From assembly GCA_018350325.1 (NCBI GenBank), contig JAEVLN010000012.1, positions 1 through 64,000 of the forward strand: 64,000 bases of DNA, written 5' to 3'. The notes beneath the pieces were generated by a model. The model was not told where the DNA came from and searched no databases. It saw nothing but the letters and a program-made list of their open reading frames with translations. Below are positions 42,801 to 55,000 of the stretch, piece after piece (within the stretch, counting starts at the first letter, position 1; every line of letters starts with the position of its first letter). The translations under genes and the position numbers were made by a program. The stretch comes from Globodera rostochiensis. Taxonomy: Eukaryota; Nematoda; Chromadorea; Rhabditida; Heteroderidae.

Positions 42801-45396
42801 CCAAACTCTGTTAATTGGTGGTCGGGACAAGCAGAAACGCGAGAACATGACCTTTGTGCAGTTCCTCTACCGGGACATTGCCTGGAGCGAGGGGGCCGAG
42901 GCGGGCATTATGGCGCCGGACAAGTCCAGCTCCATTCTGTTGCCCGGTTCCGGCACTGTTGGCATTGAACAGCTCTCTCAGCTGAGCAATGTTCAGTACG
43001 TTTTTCACCGAATTTTTTATTTAAATAAAACCGCCGTTGAATTAATTTTTTTCTTTAGTTCACAGGGAATTTGGCTTTATCGTATCGATTTGCCCGCCTT
43101 GATGCCGTGCATGCAGCCCGATCTGCAGCCTCCGTATTGCGATGCGCGTTCGCCAACTCTTGTAAACCGGCTGCCGCCATTTCACTCGTCGATTCCGGTA
43201 ACTGCAACAACTGCAACACCACCAGTCACAAGAACAATCGCAACAACAACCACAACGGTTACCGAATCAACAACAGAAGCAACAACAACAACAACAACTG
43301 AAGCAACAACAAAAATCTCATCAACCAGTTCAGCGTCTTTCGAATTTTCTGGAGATGAAAGTGATAACGTTGATGATCTTAATAATGGGGGGAAAGGGGA
43401 CGAACAGAAAGCAGTAAAAAGTGCCGAACGACAACACCAGCTTCATCAGCAAGAAGGCCATGGCCAAAAAGAACCGCCCCAATTTGTGCATGTCGAACAA
43501 ACTGGATGGCAGCCGCTGGTGGAGGAGGAGCGGAAACAGCCGCCCCCAACAGAAGGAAGGGGCCAAGGAGAAGAAAGAGGCGAAGGCGCACCAAAACAAA
43601 CGGCACAAATTTTGCCAGAGGGCAAAAAGACTGGAAACGCCTCTGGGCATAATATTTTGGAGCCGACATTTAGCATTAGCAGTCGGAAGCCGGCAATTGT
43701 GACCATTCAGAGCAAAGAGATTGAGGAAATGCCTCCGGATGCATTCGATGATGGCATCGTTCGGACAACAACGACCCCTCGGGGGAAGCTGGCGATTGAG
43801 GAGGAGCAGGAGGGGATTGCCGGAGGTATTGTGCCGGAACTGATTGTGCCAGAATTGGTCATCGGTCGGAAAGGAGGAGGACGCGAGAATGAAGTTGGCC
43901 GCAAAACATTCACTTCCTCATTTTTACAAGAGAAGAACAACAACAATAACAATGTTCGTTTAGTTGAAACGGAACTTGTTTAGCCGGAAATGTTCAGGAA
44001 TTGAAGGCCCCCCCGCAAACGGAGCTTCACATTGAGTCGATTACGGCATCGGCACGGACAAGCACGGCAAAACCTTTTGGCACTTCGCCGAGGGAGGAAG
44101 AGGAGCAGTCCGAAGACTCAAAACAAAGCGCCGTTCCGTCCCCTCCACCACAAAGACAACGACCAACAACGCCCGAGGCGAAAACGTCCCGGGTTTCTGT
44201 CATAACAACGGAAATTGCAACGACAAAGACAATAGCATCATCTCCGAGCACAACTGAACCCAACCGGGTGTTCATCTTCAGCACTAACAGCACAAACAGG
44301 CCAATTTTATCGTCCTCAACAAAAAGAACGAAAACAACGACCGCCGTGCCGAAAGTGAAGGCGAACAACCCCGACGGCGACGACCCGGTGTTAATGGACT
44401 TTGACAACAACCTTTTGGCGGAGAGCGGAGTGCATGGGAACAGTGAGTGGAAAGGAACGACAAAAGCATTCAATTAGCCCCTTCAATTCGAATAGAACTG
44501 TCCGTTGTGGTGCCAGTCGCCATTGTACTCATTTGGCTCGTTGTGTTGGTTATTGTGGCGGTGTTTTTGTGCTGCAGGCGAAGGTCTGTTGGCCGACGGA
44601 CCCAACGCCTTAAGGGTTTTTGCTTCGAGCATCAGAAAAAGACTTTTTGGCTTTGGCTTCGGCTTCCTCTCCTCCCTTTTTCTTTTATTTTATTTATATT
44701 TTTGCACATTTAGGCAAACCCAGGAGCGTTTGCGCACTCTGTACGGGCCCGCCTACCAGATCAGGCCAGTGTACACAATGCGCGTGAACAAGCTTGGAAG
44801 CGGCAACGGTTCGTATGAGGAACACTTGGACAAAGCGGCACATCGACTGAGTGCGGAGATGGCATACAACCCGGTAAGTGGCACTTTGGAAGTTCCAAGT
44901 TACCAGCAGACCCATTCTATCGGGTTCAATAAATATCCGAGCTGTTTTCGAACCCTTTCGTGCCCGGACGCTACTCTTTGTATGGCTCCTATTGGAACAT
45001 ATCGCCGCAGGGAAGTGCCGCCGCCCGGGCCAACGGCACCAAAACAATTCTTAACGGCGGGGGTCCGCAACAACAGCAGCACGCCCCGAGGGCACAAATG
45101 GCGCCGCTTGACATCAGTTCGCCTCGGGGCAGCAACGGCAGCGGTGGGGGCGGAACTTCCGCGTTCGGCAGTTACATCCAATCTCTGGCAAAGATGGGGG
45201 CATCGGCCGGCGCTGGAGGGGCAGATCGGGACGATGCACAGTCGGAATGCTTCGCCAGCAGTCAGGTAGTGAATCGAATCATAAAATTCTAATTTTGATC
45301 GAATCGATTGTTGTAAGCCCCGTTAATTGATTGAACCTATTATAGCGAAGTACGACTCGCTTCAGCAGCACTAACAACGGTGGCGGACGCCTTTGA
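39881..45396 (+). CDS. dex-1: DEX-1-like transmembrane protein with two nidogen (NIDO) domains
   Basis: It starts with a clear signal peptide (MALLILILLPLLIIKS) and continues with LFEYGPKTGDKELSGGLD, the opening of a NIDO domain. That domain runs through IAPFWNRND, VFFREVN, NTNSFQVVLFVTSNGTF, GWTQGAEAGFNAGDG and IPGEWMFVLDEE (to about 41120). Cys-rich EGF-like modules follow (41165-41860), then a calcium-binding EGF (DINECAQKNSCHGK, CTNTPGRFFCQCPDGYSGNG). A second NIDO domain spans about 42210-43090 (VITTNGLILVQG, VAPFFASIGLAQQG, AEAGIMAPDKSSS). A Thr/Ser/Pro and acidic stalk of about 400 residues leads to a TM helix (VVVPVAIVLIWLVVLVIVAV, near 44510) and a cytoplasmic tail. The stop is at 45394. 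In C. elegans DEX-1 (NIDO, EGF, NIDO, TM) anchors sensory dendrite tips. Exon 1 may end in a GC donor (CAG|GCAAAT, 40100), the only junction I found that keeps frame into VTAPLF. Confidence 0.87.
41218..41595. repeat. Poly-C/GGGATTTCTTCTGA tandem array filling a dex-1 intron
   Basis: About 12 copies of a unit made of a run of 6-15 C followed by TAAGGGATTTCTTCTGA or CAGGGGATTTCTTCTGA. C-run length varies between copies. The last C run leads straight into the 3' splice site CAAAG|ATGTTG. Confidence 0.95.
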
Positions 45397-46194
45397 TGAA
45401 AGGGAAATTAGCAGTGTAAAGTAAAGTAAGGAGCGGCGGAAACCGCGAACACCAAACGATTCATGTGCCATTCTGATTACATCGTCTTAACCCGATCACG
45501 CTTGAGGATTGCCCCCCCCCCTCGCTGAACAAACGCAAATGCCTCAACTCAATTTACAAATTAATGTTTTTGAAGCCAACAATTTTTGTTTAGCCAAATC
45601 CAAAATGAATATACTCACTCCATTCATTCCTTTTCTTCTTTTATCATTTTTTTTAATTTTAAAGTAAAATTTATAAGTACGGATTGTCTTGTCCCATTGC
45701 GCCAGAGACGTTCTCTCACGACTCCGTTTTGTAACAAAAAATGGGTTGATATTCAATGTTTCCCCTATTTTTCCGGGACCGAATGGTCGGTGGAGTTGTC
45801 GAGTGTCGTTTTTGTCTCTTTTCCTCCTTTTTCAAAGTCCCCCCCCCCCAATTTCAACTACTGAGTAAAAATTAAACATTTTGACTACTAATTTCATAAA
45901 AAACATAACGCATAAGAGCGCTACGTCATCAAGGAGGAAAGATGGCGGTGTACCCCCCCCCCCGCCAATTGTGTGATTTTCGCTCAGAATTTTTAATTTT
46001 TTCAAATTGTTTGCTGAACATAAATGTAATTTTTTTGCTTTTGGATAGACAATTTTGTTTTAAAATGGAATAAAAATAATAATGTACCCTTAAAAATCAA
46101 ATGTTTTTCTTACCCAAAAATGCACACTCAATTTGTAAGTCATAGTGTTGCAGCGTTAACTTTTTAGAAATGCTAGCATTTGAGTAATTGTTCG
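45397..46194. other. Spacer between dex-1-like and golgin genes
   Basis: It carries the dex-1 3' UTR, C runs at 45511-45519, 45840-45849 and 45954-45963, and AT-rich sequence. No gene is recognised. Confidence 0.5.
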
Positions 46195-46204
46195 TTGTTT
46201 ACAG
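46195..46204 (+). promoter_or_regulatory. Candidate trans-splice acceptor of the golgin gene
   Basis: GTTGTTTACAG-type sequence ends at 46204, seven nucleotides before the ATG, with no upstream exon in sight. This is the classic layout of a nematode spliced-leader acceptor. A cDNA 5' end would confirm it. Confidence 0.55.
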
Positions 46205-46211
46205 TAATATT

Positions 46212-49200
46212 ATGAACAACTGGATACAGAACATTAAAGGTCAAATAACTGAACTTGCCACTGAAGTCCTTCACGATGCCACCGAAGAGGGTCAAGTTTC
46301 GGCTTCCAGTGAACTTCAGGTTGTAACAAAAGCGGCTGAAATGCGGGGATTTTAGAGAAATAATTTTTACATTTAGAAATGGAAAAGTCGCATTTATTAC
46401 AATTTAAATCTTTTTTTTTAGGTTGAGAAAAGGAAATGTGCCGAGGCGGAGAGGCTTTATTTGGCAGAAAGGGCGAGGAGCGATGCGTTGGAGAAAAGGG
46501 TCAAAGATTTTGAGGAGCAATTATTCAACACAAACGAAGAAAACGATGCCATAAAGGACAAATTCATGGGAATTGTCAGCGACCGAGAACAGCAAATTAA
46601 GCGGTTGAATGTGAATTTTGCGACTTTCCACTGATTTTGTTTTGTTTTATTTAAATTCAGTGGGAAATTGAACGAATTCGATGTCCGGAAGAAGGCGAAT
46701 TCAGCAGCATAAACTTGGAAATTCTTCCACCAAAAAGCAGTCAAATTTCCCCTCTGAACAGTGAGGTTGAAGCTTCACGAAAAATGCAATGATTTGTTAG
46801 AAATCGACCGTTTAAGGTGCAAAATGCCATTGCCAAACTGAAGGAGAAGCACGAATGTGAAATGGCTGCAGTCATATCGATGAATTCGAACAATATTAAA
46901 CAAATTCGAGAACAATACGAAGAGCGAATTCGTGACCTCCAGGTTCTTTTTATTATTTTGGAAGGGACATGGCATTTGTTCAGTCTTGGACTTCTTCGAC
47001 CGCAACACTCGAAGGTAAATCGGACGAAAATCAAAACGAAATTATGGATCTTCGGGAAAAAATTGCAAAGCTTCAAACGTCGGTTGAAGAATTGGATGAG
47101 CTGAAGAAATCACAAGAACAATCAAAGGCCGAAAGATTGGCAAATTTGGAAGAGATCAGACGATTGAAGTAAGTCCATGACATGTGCTTTTCATTTTGGA
47201 TCAGTTAATAAGCTAGCTAATATGATAATATTGTACAAATACAGAGCATTAAACACTGAATTGATGGCGTCTTACAATGAAGCATCTGCACGGGTTAATG
47301 AGTTGAGCGGTGGTGCAAATTCTGAAGCTGAGACCATTTTGGACTTTTCCAATAAAATCGGTGAGTATTTTAGTCTCCGTTTAAGCATATTTCATTGACT
47401 TCTCGGTCCTTTACCGTTTTGAGACTTTCTTTTCCCGTCAATTTTAGCTTCACTTAAATCGATGCTGAATGAGACTGAAAGTCGTTACGAATTGTGTAAA
47501 ATGGAGCAAACGGAGACGGGCAATCGATTGGAACTTTTGATGAAGGAATTTGCTGATTTGAGGTCGTCAATGCACGCGGCACAGGCCAACGCTGAGGGGA
47601 CCGAGCGGGACCTTATGGTCTTGGCTATACATTAAAAGAGTCTTATATCTGATTAAGCATTCAGTATTATAACAAAGTTCTAATAGGTCAATATCTTTGA
47701 AAAGATTAGCTCAAAATTTGATTTGGAATTTGGATTAAATGCAAAGCAAGTCGGAAATTTTGCCTTTTGTGCGTATATATATGCGCACATTTGTTTACAG
47801 AATATTTAAAAATTATTACTCTTTTTCTGTTAAATTAAAAGTATAAATGCTTAGATCTGTTGATTTTGTGCGTTTAGACTCAAGTGCATTCCCTGCGGGA
47901 CACCCTCGAGCGTACAAAAGCCGACAGAGAAAAGCTTATCACTGATTTTCGTGAATCGGTGCGGACGATTGGTGAGGAATTGACGGAACTCAAAGAGTAC
48001 AACCAACGGCTCGTCCATGTGAGAAATTGTTATTTTTTATTTGTTCTGTTTGGTTAGTGTGTTTTGTGCTCATTTTGTAATTCAATTTGTCAGGAGAACA
48101 CGCAACTGCACGAATCGTTGTCTCAGCTGAATGTTCTGCGCGATGCCTTAGATTCTAGCAATGAGGAGCTTAGCAATTTTCGTGAAAAGTTTGCTGAAAT
48201 GCAAAAAGGTCTTATGCATGAGGTATTTATTTTCTCATTTTCTTCCTTTTTTTATTTACACTGAAAAGATTGAGCGGCTTACCGCAGAAAAAGATCAGCT
48301 ACAAAATGCGTTGGATAATCGGCATTCGCGAGAGGAGGAAAACACGGACGAAAGACAATGCCAAACGGACGAACAAAAGCCGTCGTCGGCGGAAGAGGCA
48401 ATTGCGGAAATGTTTGAGCAGAACGTTCAGTTGAAGGCCGAACTCAGCGAAAGGGAGGAGGAACTGCGCAGGCTGAGACACGACAAGTCGTTGCCCGACA
48501 TTCCGGCAGAGGAGCATTGCAAGGTCCGGTTTCCGAATGCCCAGAAAGGGACGGACGAATTTAAATATTCGATTTATATTGGCTCAGAGGCCCTCGAGTG
48601 ACACAGACTCGGCTGCTTCTAACAATGATTGGGAACGAATGGGAAAGGAGGAAATTGAAGTTGAGGGAGTGAGTAGCAGTGCCGGCAGTGATGAGAAGGA
48701 AACGACGTCGGCAAATCGCCGTAGAAAATCATCAGAACAAAGGGATTCGGCGACGCCAGCGGATGAAATGTCATCGGTGAGGGAATTAGGCTTATTGTTA
48801 ATCGGTTTCTCATTCAAGCCAATTTCTGATGTTTGGATTCTTTAGACGAAATTTGATGAACAGCAATTGGAAGAACGATTTGTTATTCTGGAAGCAGAAT
48901 TGACAAAATCGAAAAACAGATGCGAACAATTGGAGGCTGAATTGTCGAGCACAAACTTTACCATTACAGAAGGATTGAAAATTAAAGAAGAGTTGGAAGT
49001 TGAAGTGCGTTGAAATTTTATTAATTTATTTTTAACGCAAAATAACAGATCAATTCGAAAAACTGCGAAATTGACAAGATGAGGCTTGACATTGCCGCTT
49101 TTGACCGCGTTCGGTGTGAATACGTCCAACAAATCGACTCTTTGAAGCTTGAATATGCAAATCTGAGTTCAAAATTTAATATACAGGTAAAAATAATTAA

Positions 49201-51552
49201 ATAATTGCATTCCGTTAAACATATTCTCAAAAATGCTTAACAGAGTTCTAAATTATCCGAATCGATGGAGTCACTAAAACGCAAGTTGGAAAAGTCGCTG
49301 GAGAGAAATGAGCATTTAGTCGCCACCAATGCTGAACTGACAGCTGAAAATGAAAGAATTGAAACAGATTTTGGATTAATGAGGGTGCAAAATGCGAAAT
49401 TGGAGGCCGAGGTTGGAAATCGCAACGAAACAGAAAGAGAGACGAGAGAACGTGACACGACTGAAATTGGCAATATGCACGAACGAAATCGGGAGTTGGA
49501 GGCCAAGTTGGCACTCCTTGAGCAACAAATTGCCGGAAATGATTCGGCACTGTTGGCACAGGAACGGCAGGTTTTATTTGGAAAGGGATATTTTAATCAT
49601 GTTTCATATTTGTTGATTTGTAGACCGAAATTTTGATCAAGCTCTAGTTATATTAAGTGTCAATTGTTTAATCGGATCATTTTGCCATATTTCCACAGGA
49701 AATTGTTCTGCTGAGAACCGAGACAGAGGAACTGCAGACATTATTGCAGCAAAAGCATTCGGAGTGCCAAAATTATTATGAAAAAATGCAAGAAATGCAA
49801 AAAGTGCTGGAGGGGAGAGATGCCAAATTAAAAAATGCCGACGAAGTCTTGGAGAGGCGTGAACAGGAAATTGCCCTGTAATTATAGCAAATATGACTGC
49901 ATATAATTATTATAACTTAAGGAATCGCGAAAGGATTGCCAAATTGGAGGGAGAGGTGCAAAGACTTCGCGAACATTTGTTAACGGTGGAAGAGCTTTCT
50001 TCGAAAGGTTCTTTTTTATTGTTGGTAAAATTTGGATGTATCAGTCCCATTTAAGACGCAATAGCCGCAGAGGAACGTGAAACCGATCTCCGACGACAAA
50101 TTCGGTTTCTGCAAGAAAAGTCGACGACGGAGGGAACATCGCTGACAAATTCGCTGGAACAATACCAGGCAGATTTTGTGCTTAATTAAATAATATTTAA
50201 CTTTTTCGATTTTATTTTCAATGCATAAATTTTATTTCATTTTAGGTCCAAGTCACTGAGTTACATGCAAATGTCGCACAACTCGAAACTGAAAAATCTC
50301 GGATGGCTTCGTTATTGACGGAAAAGGAGAAAACGTTGGCCGAACTGAACAAAACTCTCTCAAACTTGCAGAGTGTACTCAAAGTATATAATACAATACT
50401 ACAATGAAAAATGTTCTGCCAAATTTTAGGAATTGGCCAACGATCAGAAGATGGAAAGACAAAGATTAGACGCTGAACTTTGGAGTATCAAAGAAGAACT
50501 GAGAGTGAGTGATTTGGGTTTAATGTGCGAAATTATTCTCATAAATTTATTTTTTCAGCAAAAAACTGATTCCTTAAAAGTGTTGGAAGAAGCAAAAACA
50601 AATTTGGAAGGCGATTTTGCAGGAATCACTCACGAACTGAATTTGTCTCGGGAGCAATTGTTGAGGAAGGAAAGTTTATTGGAGGAGTTGGAGAATCAAC
50701 TGGAAGAAATACGAATTGCCGGAAAGGTGGGGGAAAGGGGCGATTGTTTTGTTTCATTTCATCCGTAGAGTTTGTTGACTTGAAGAAGACAATCGTTTTA
50801 GCATAACCAGTACGCTTCGGACTTCGTCTCCCATCCGTCGGGCACCGGTGTTCGGAGTGGCGCTGCTTCCTCTTATAAAATTGATGACGGGACATTACGC
50901 CAATTGTTTCTGTCGTACTTCACTTCAGACAAATCAAAACAACCCGAAATTGCAATTGTGATGTCCCGAATATTGGGCTATTCCGCCGAAGTGAGTCTTT
51001 TGGTTGGGGTCGGGTTGAAAGTAAAGTACTAACAAACGGAAAAGCATGAAGAATGTATATAAAAGCCGTTTAAAATTAAACAGAAAAGAATAATTCAACA
51101 AACCTTCCCCGAAAAATGCCTCCTCCGACTCTTGTGTCGGCTTTGAAAGAGTTAGGCCGAGTTTATTTCGATTTTTATATTTGACTATTTCACGGATTAT
51201 TTTGATTTTTTTTCAGGAACAATCCCAAATCTGTGAGGCTTTGTCAAAAGCTCATTCATCGTCTTGGTTTGGGTTTGCCGTTCATCCGACCGCTTATTTT
51301 GGCCCGGTCGGAATTTCCCTTACCGAACAATTCATACGCTTTCTGGAACAAGAATCCATGGCCGGCTCCGCACAGGCATTGGTTCGACCACCCATTCACG
51401 TAATGCCATTGTTTTAAAATCCCTTACATTTTGAGCAAATTTAGTCTGTTCCGACGACCAGCGACGGGAATTTCCTCGTCGGTGAATCACCTCCGGTGCC
51501 AACCCATCGTTCCTCCTCCAGTGCAGACTTGAAATCAATACTTGAACAATAA
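46212..51552 (+). CDS. sql-1: GMAP-210/TRIP11-like golgin (SQL-1 type)
   Basis: A long coiled-coil protein encoded by many short exons. The N-terminus MNNWIQNIKGQITELATEVL plus HDATEEGQ resembles the GMAP-210 start (short amphipathic helix, GQIS...EGTEE). The body is almost unbroken heptad-type Glu/Lys/Leu sequence (for example about 46420-46620, 47880-48570, 49250-49570, 49700-50170, 50430-50730). The C-terminus has a GRAB-like domain: DGTLRQLFLSYFTSDK, PEIAIVMSRILGYSAEE, SQICEALSKAH, then a Ser/Pro tail (VPTTSDGNFLVGESPP) and the stop at 51550. GRAB domains bind Arf1-GTP on cis-Golgi membranes. GMAP-210 tethers small vesicles and carries ciliary cargo, and C. elegans SQL-1 is its homologue. 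The assignment rests on the two ends, since the coiled coil itself is not diagnostic. Confidence 0.8.
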
Positions 51553-51553
51553 A
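51548..51553 (+). terminator. AATAAA poly(A) signal overlapping the golgin stop codon
   Basis: The hexamer overlaps the TAA stop. If used, the 3' UTR is very short. Confidence 0.5.
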
Positions 51554-52023
51554 GTCGTTATAATATACATAATATGCTTGTTCTACACACACAAAGTCGT
51601 TCAATCTTCCCACACATTGTTCAGTACATTAAACAATTTCCCCTCGATTTGTTTGGCTTGCTCATTTTTGCTGTATTCTTGACGCGTCAATTTAATTAAA
51701 GGAAACAAAACAAAGAATGCATGTTTTTAAATCAAAAGAATTGAATGTGATCGAAAATTGTGCTCATTATTGAAGTTGTAAATATTGACTTGGCCGTTCG
51801 ATTCACGGACAAAGTTAAATTGTGCTAATTGAATGATGAAATTATTTTGATTTATTGATACTTTTTGCCCAATGTTTCAAAACAAATCAATTCACCGATG
51901 TTCGCTGTGGTGTGGTGTCGATAAGACGCAACATCACTGCTTATTAAATACTTTTGTACGCCGCCAACCATAAGAGAGTGACGGCAATTTTCTTCTGTAC
52001 GGAAAAGGCTGGGAAGAGCCAAG
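51553..52023. other. 471-bp spacer between golgin and hipr-1 genes
   Basis: AT-rich sequence, no gene. Both neighbours are on the plus strand. The spacing is within or just beyond nematode operon gaps. Confidence 0.5.
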
Positions 52024-55000
52024 ATGCAGGAGGAGGCGTTCGTCAAGTCTCAGGTGGGCATTTTCCGGAAGAAACTTCGGATTTTGTTATTCTGACCAAT
52101 CAAAAATCGAAGTGGTGGAAGGTTTCTTTAAACAACTCAGTTGATGGCTTTTTGTAAAGCGCTGTCGAAGGTTGAGAGTCCGCTCAAACAGAAGCATGTC
52201 CGGGCACTTGTGGTTGGCACGGTCAGTGGAGTTTACGGAACTTCGCAAAAATTGTTTTTCAAATGATAAACAAATTCTGGCAATGATTTTAATATTCTCT
52301 TACACAGCACAAACTTCGTTCTTCCCGAATCTTTTGGCATGCGGCCTCACGCATTCAATTGGAGAAGAACCCCGTGCTTACCTGGAAGTTCTGCCAATTG
52401 TTGCATAAATTAATCCATGACGGACACAGAAAAGTCACAGAGTCCGTTTTGGGGGGGGGGGAAGCATTTCTTTGTCACGGGAGGCCTTTCAGAGAGAGTG
52501 CAAATCACGTCTCGAGGCTCACCCAACTCGGCAGTTTTTGGCAGCATCTTCGCAGTTCCGGTTATGGGCAGGCCAACACAAGTAAAGTGACCAAAACTAT
52601 TGGAAAAAAATGTCATAAATTTTAGTTTACTGTAAATTGCTCGTTAGCAGACTAAACTTCCACAAGAAGGTCAACTGAACAAATCAAATTCCATAAAACA
52701 TTGCGTTTTTCCTTTAGTACCCAAGTTTACCGGGCAATCTCTCCATCAACCAACGACAATTGGAAGCACTGACTTCGGATGTGAATGAAACATACGAAAT
52801 GGCTATTGACATGCTCGACCAGATGGACGAACTGCTGAACTTGAAAGCGACAAGTTGGACGCTTTCAATTTTACATTTTTAAATGTTAACAGTTATTGTC
52901 GAAAACAGGGGGATAAAATTGATGTGTTCCCTCGCAGAATACCCTAAAAAACCATTTCAGTCATTTTGATTATGGAATCCCTTCGGTGGAGTTCGCTTGT
53001 GCCGCAAGGACAGTGTCTGCTGGCCCCGCTGACTCTCGTCATTTTGGACACCAGCAAACTTTGTGAGCAACACCAATTCCTTGCCATTACGTCAAAACTT
53101 ACATTTAAGATGATTTTTTGGTGAAAGCGTTCTTCAAATTGCATGCCAGTCTCCCTGCCGACACACTCGTCGGCCATCGCGAGCGATTTTACGATATTTT
53201 CAGACGCACTAAAAAGTTTTACGAAGAGGCAGCAAACTTACAATACTTCAAATATCTCGTCCAAATTCCCACACTGCCATCGGTTGGCTCCTAAATGGAT
53301 ATTTTCATGCAATTTGCGTTAAGATTGCCCCGAATTTTCAAAAAGCCCACGAGTTGGAGGAGTACCAAGCCCCACAAGCGTATCTACACGCCGTTGCAAT
53401 TTCGGAAAGTGGCGATCAAAGCCCACCGGACGCTCAATCAGTATGCGATGAGGTAGTCATGAGAATGTCCGGTTGGATTGAAGCATAACACAAGACAAAC
53501 TTCTTTCCGGTTCTTTCAACAGCAAAAACTGTTTTTCAGCAAATCAATACGATCATCGACTTTTCTTTGCCACAAATGGACGAAGCTTCGCTGATGGGTG
53601 ACTTTTCCTTCCCCACTAGACCATCGACTTCACAACAGCAGCCTCCAGCAGAACTTTTTGACCCGAAGTAAACGTATTAATTCAACAAATGAACTGACTC
53701 TCTGCTTTAGGGATGAGATAATTGCACGTCTTCGACATGACATCGACGTTGAACGGGAGACAAAGGAGCGGCTGATTCAGGGTAATTGGCGTTGGACGAA
53801 TTGGACGAAATGATTGATTTTTGTGTTAAGAGGCCAGTCTTCGCATTGAGCAGTACGAGACGCGACTTGTGCAGATGAAGCAGGAGATCGACCTGAACAA
53901 ACAGACGGCGGACGAACGAGCGGAGGAACTGAACGAACTGCGGACGATGGTGAACAACAGCAACAGTGCACAGCAGCAATTGGGAGAGGGTGAAGGGCAG
54001 GCGACGGAGGAAGTCGAGAGGAAAGTGCGGGAGTTGGAGCAGAAGTTCGCCAAGCTGAAGGGACTATATCAGCAGTTGAGGGACGACCATATCAAAGTCG
54101 GAAGCGGGGGGAGGGGGAGGGGCTATTCGATATTTGTAGTAAATATTCTAACCTTATTTTTGTTTAAGGCATTGACTGAGATCAGAGATTTGCGAACCAA
54201 ACTTGACTCTGACGAAGAGAAAAAGCGCAAAAATGATGAAGATTTGGAGGACACAAAGCAACAGCTGAAGCAGGCGGAACAGGAGAGGTCCTTTTTTGAA
54301 TCACAGGTCAACGGGAAAGGAATCTTTTGAGGGGATGATTTAAATGGGCAAACTTTAGACCAAATTGGTCCAGGAGAACATTCAAAACAGTGCTCAAGCC
54401 ATAAACGAAGCGCAGTCCAAAATTGAACAGTTGGAGTCCCAAATTGTTGAAATTAATGAGACATTGGCGCGTGAGAGGGCGAAGGTAGACGAATTGGACA
54501 TCGCCAAAAGAACGTCGAGCGAAAGGCTCATGCAAAGTTTCAGAGGTCGTCTATTTGCAGCTTTTTAAATTATTTGTTTTTTGTGTTTTGTCGCCATTTT
54601 TTTAAATCAAATTTTTAATTACAAAATTATATTGTCTTTATTGTTATTCCTTCCCAGAGTGTCTCTGTTCGGCTGCGCTTTCAATTTTGGAGCAGTGCCT
54701 GGAAGACTTGCAGAATGCGACTTCAATTTCTTACCCAAAACGTATTAAACTTTTGTTCTTAGACACGCAATTAAATTATATTCGGCCGCCGATCTCAGAA
54801 TTGACAGCCCCATCTCTTCGGGCTGTGATTGAACAATTTGATTCCGCACTTTCCCCGTCCATCTACGATAATTTGAACACTGAAAATCCATCGTTGGCAC
54901 TGGAACAGTTCAAATCCATTTTGGTGTTCTCCCATCGCCTTTCGGATGTTCTCGTCAATTGCGCATCTGCCGCGTACACCGTTTCAATTCAACATTTTGA

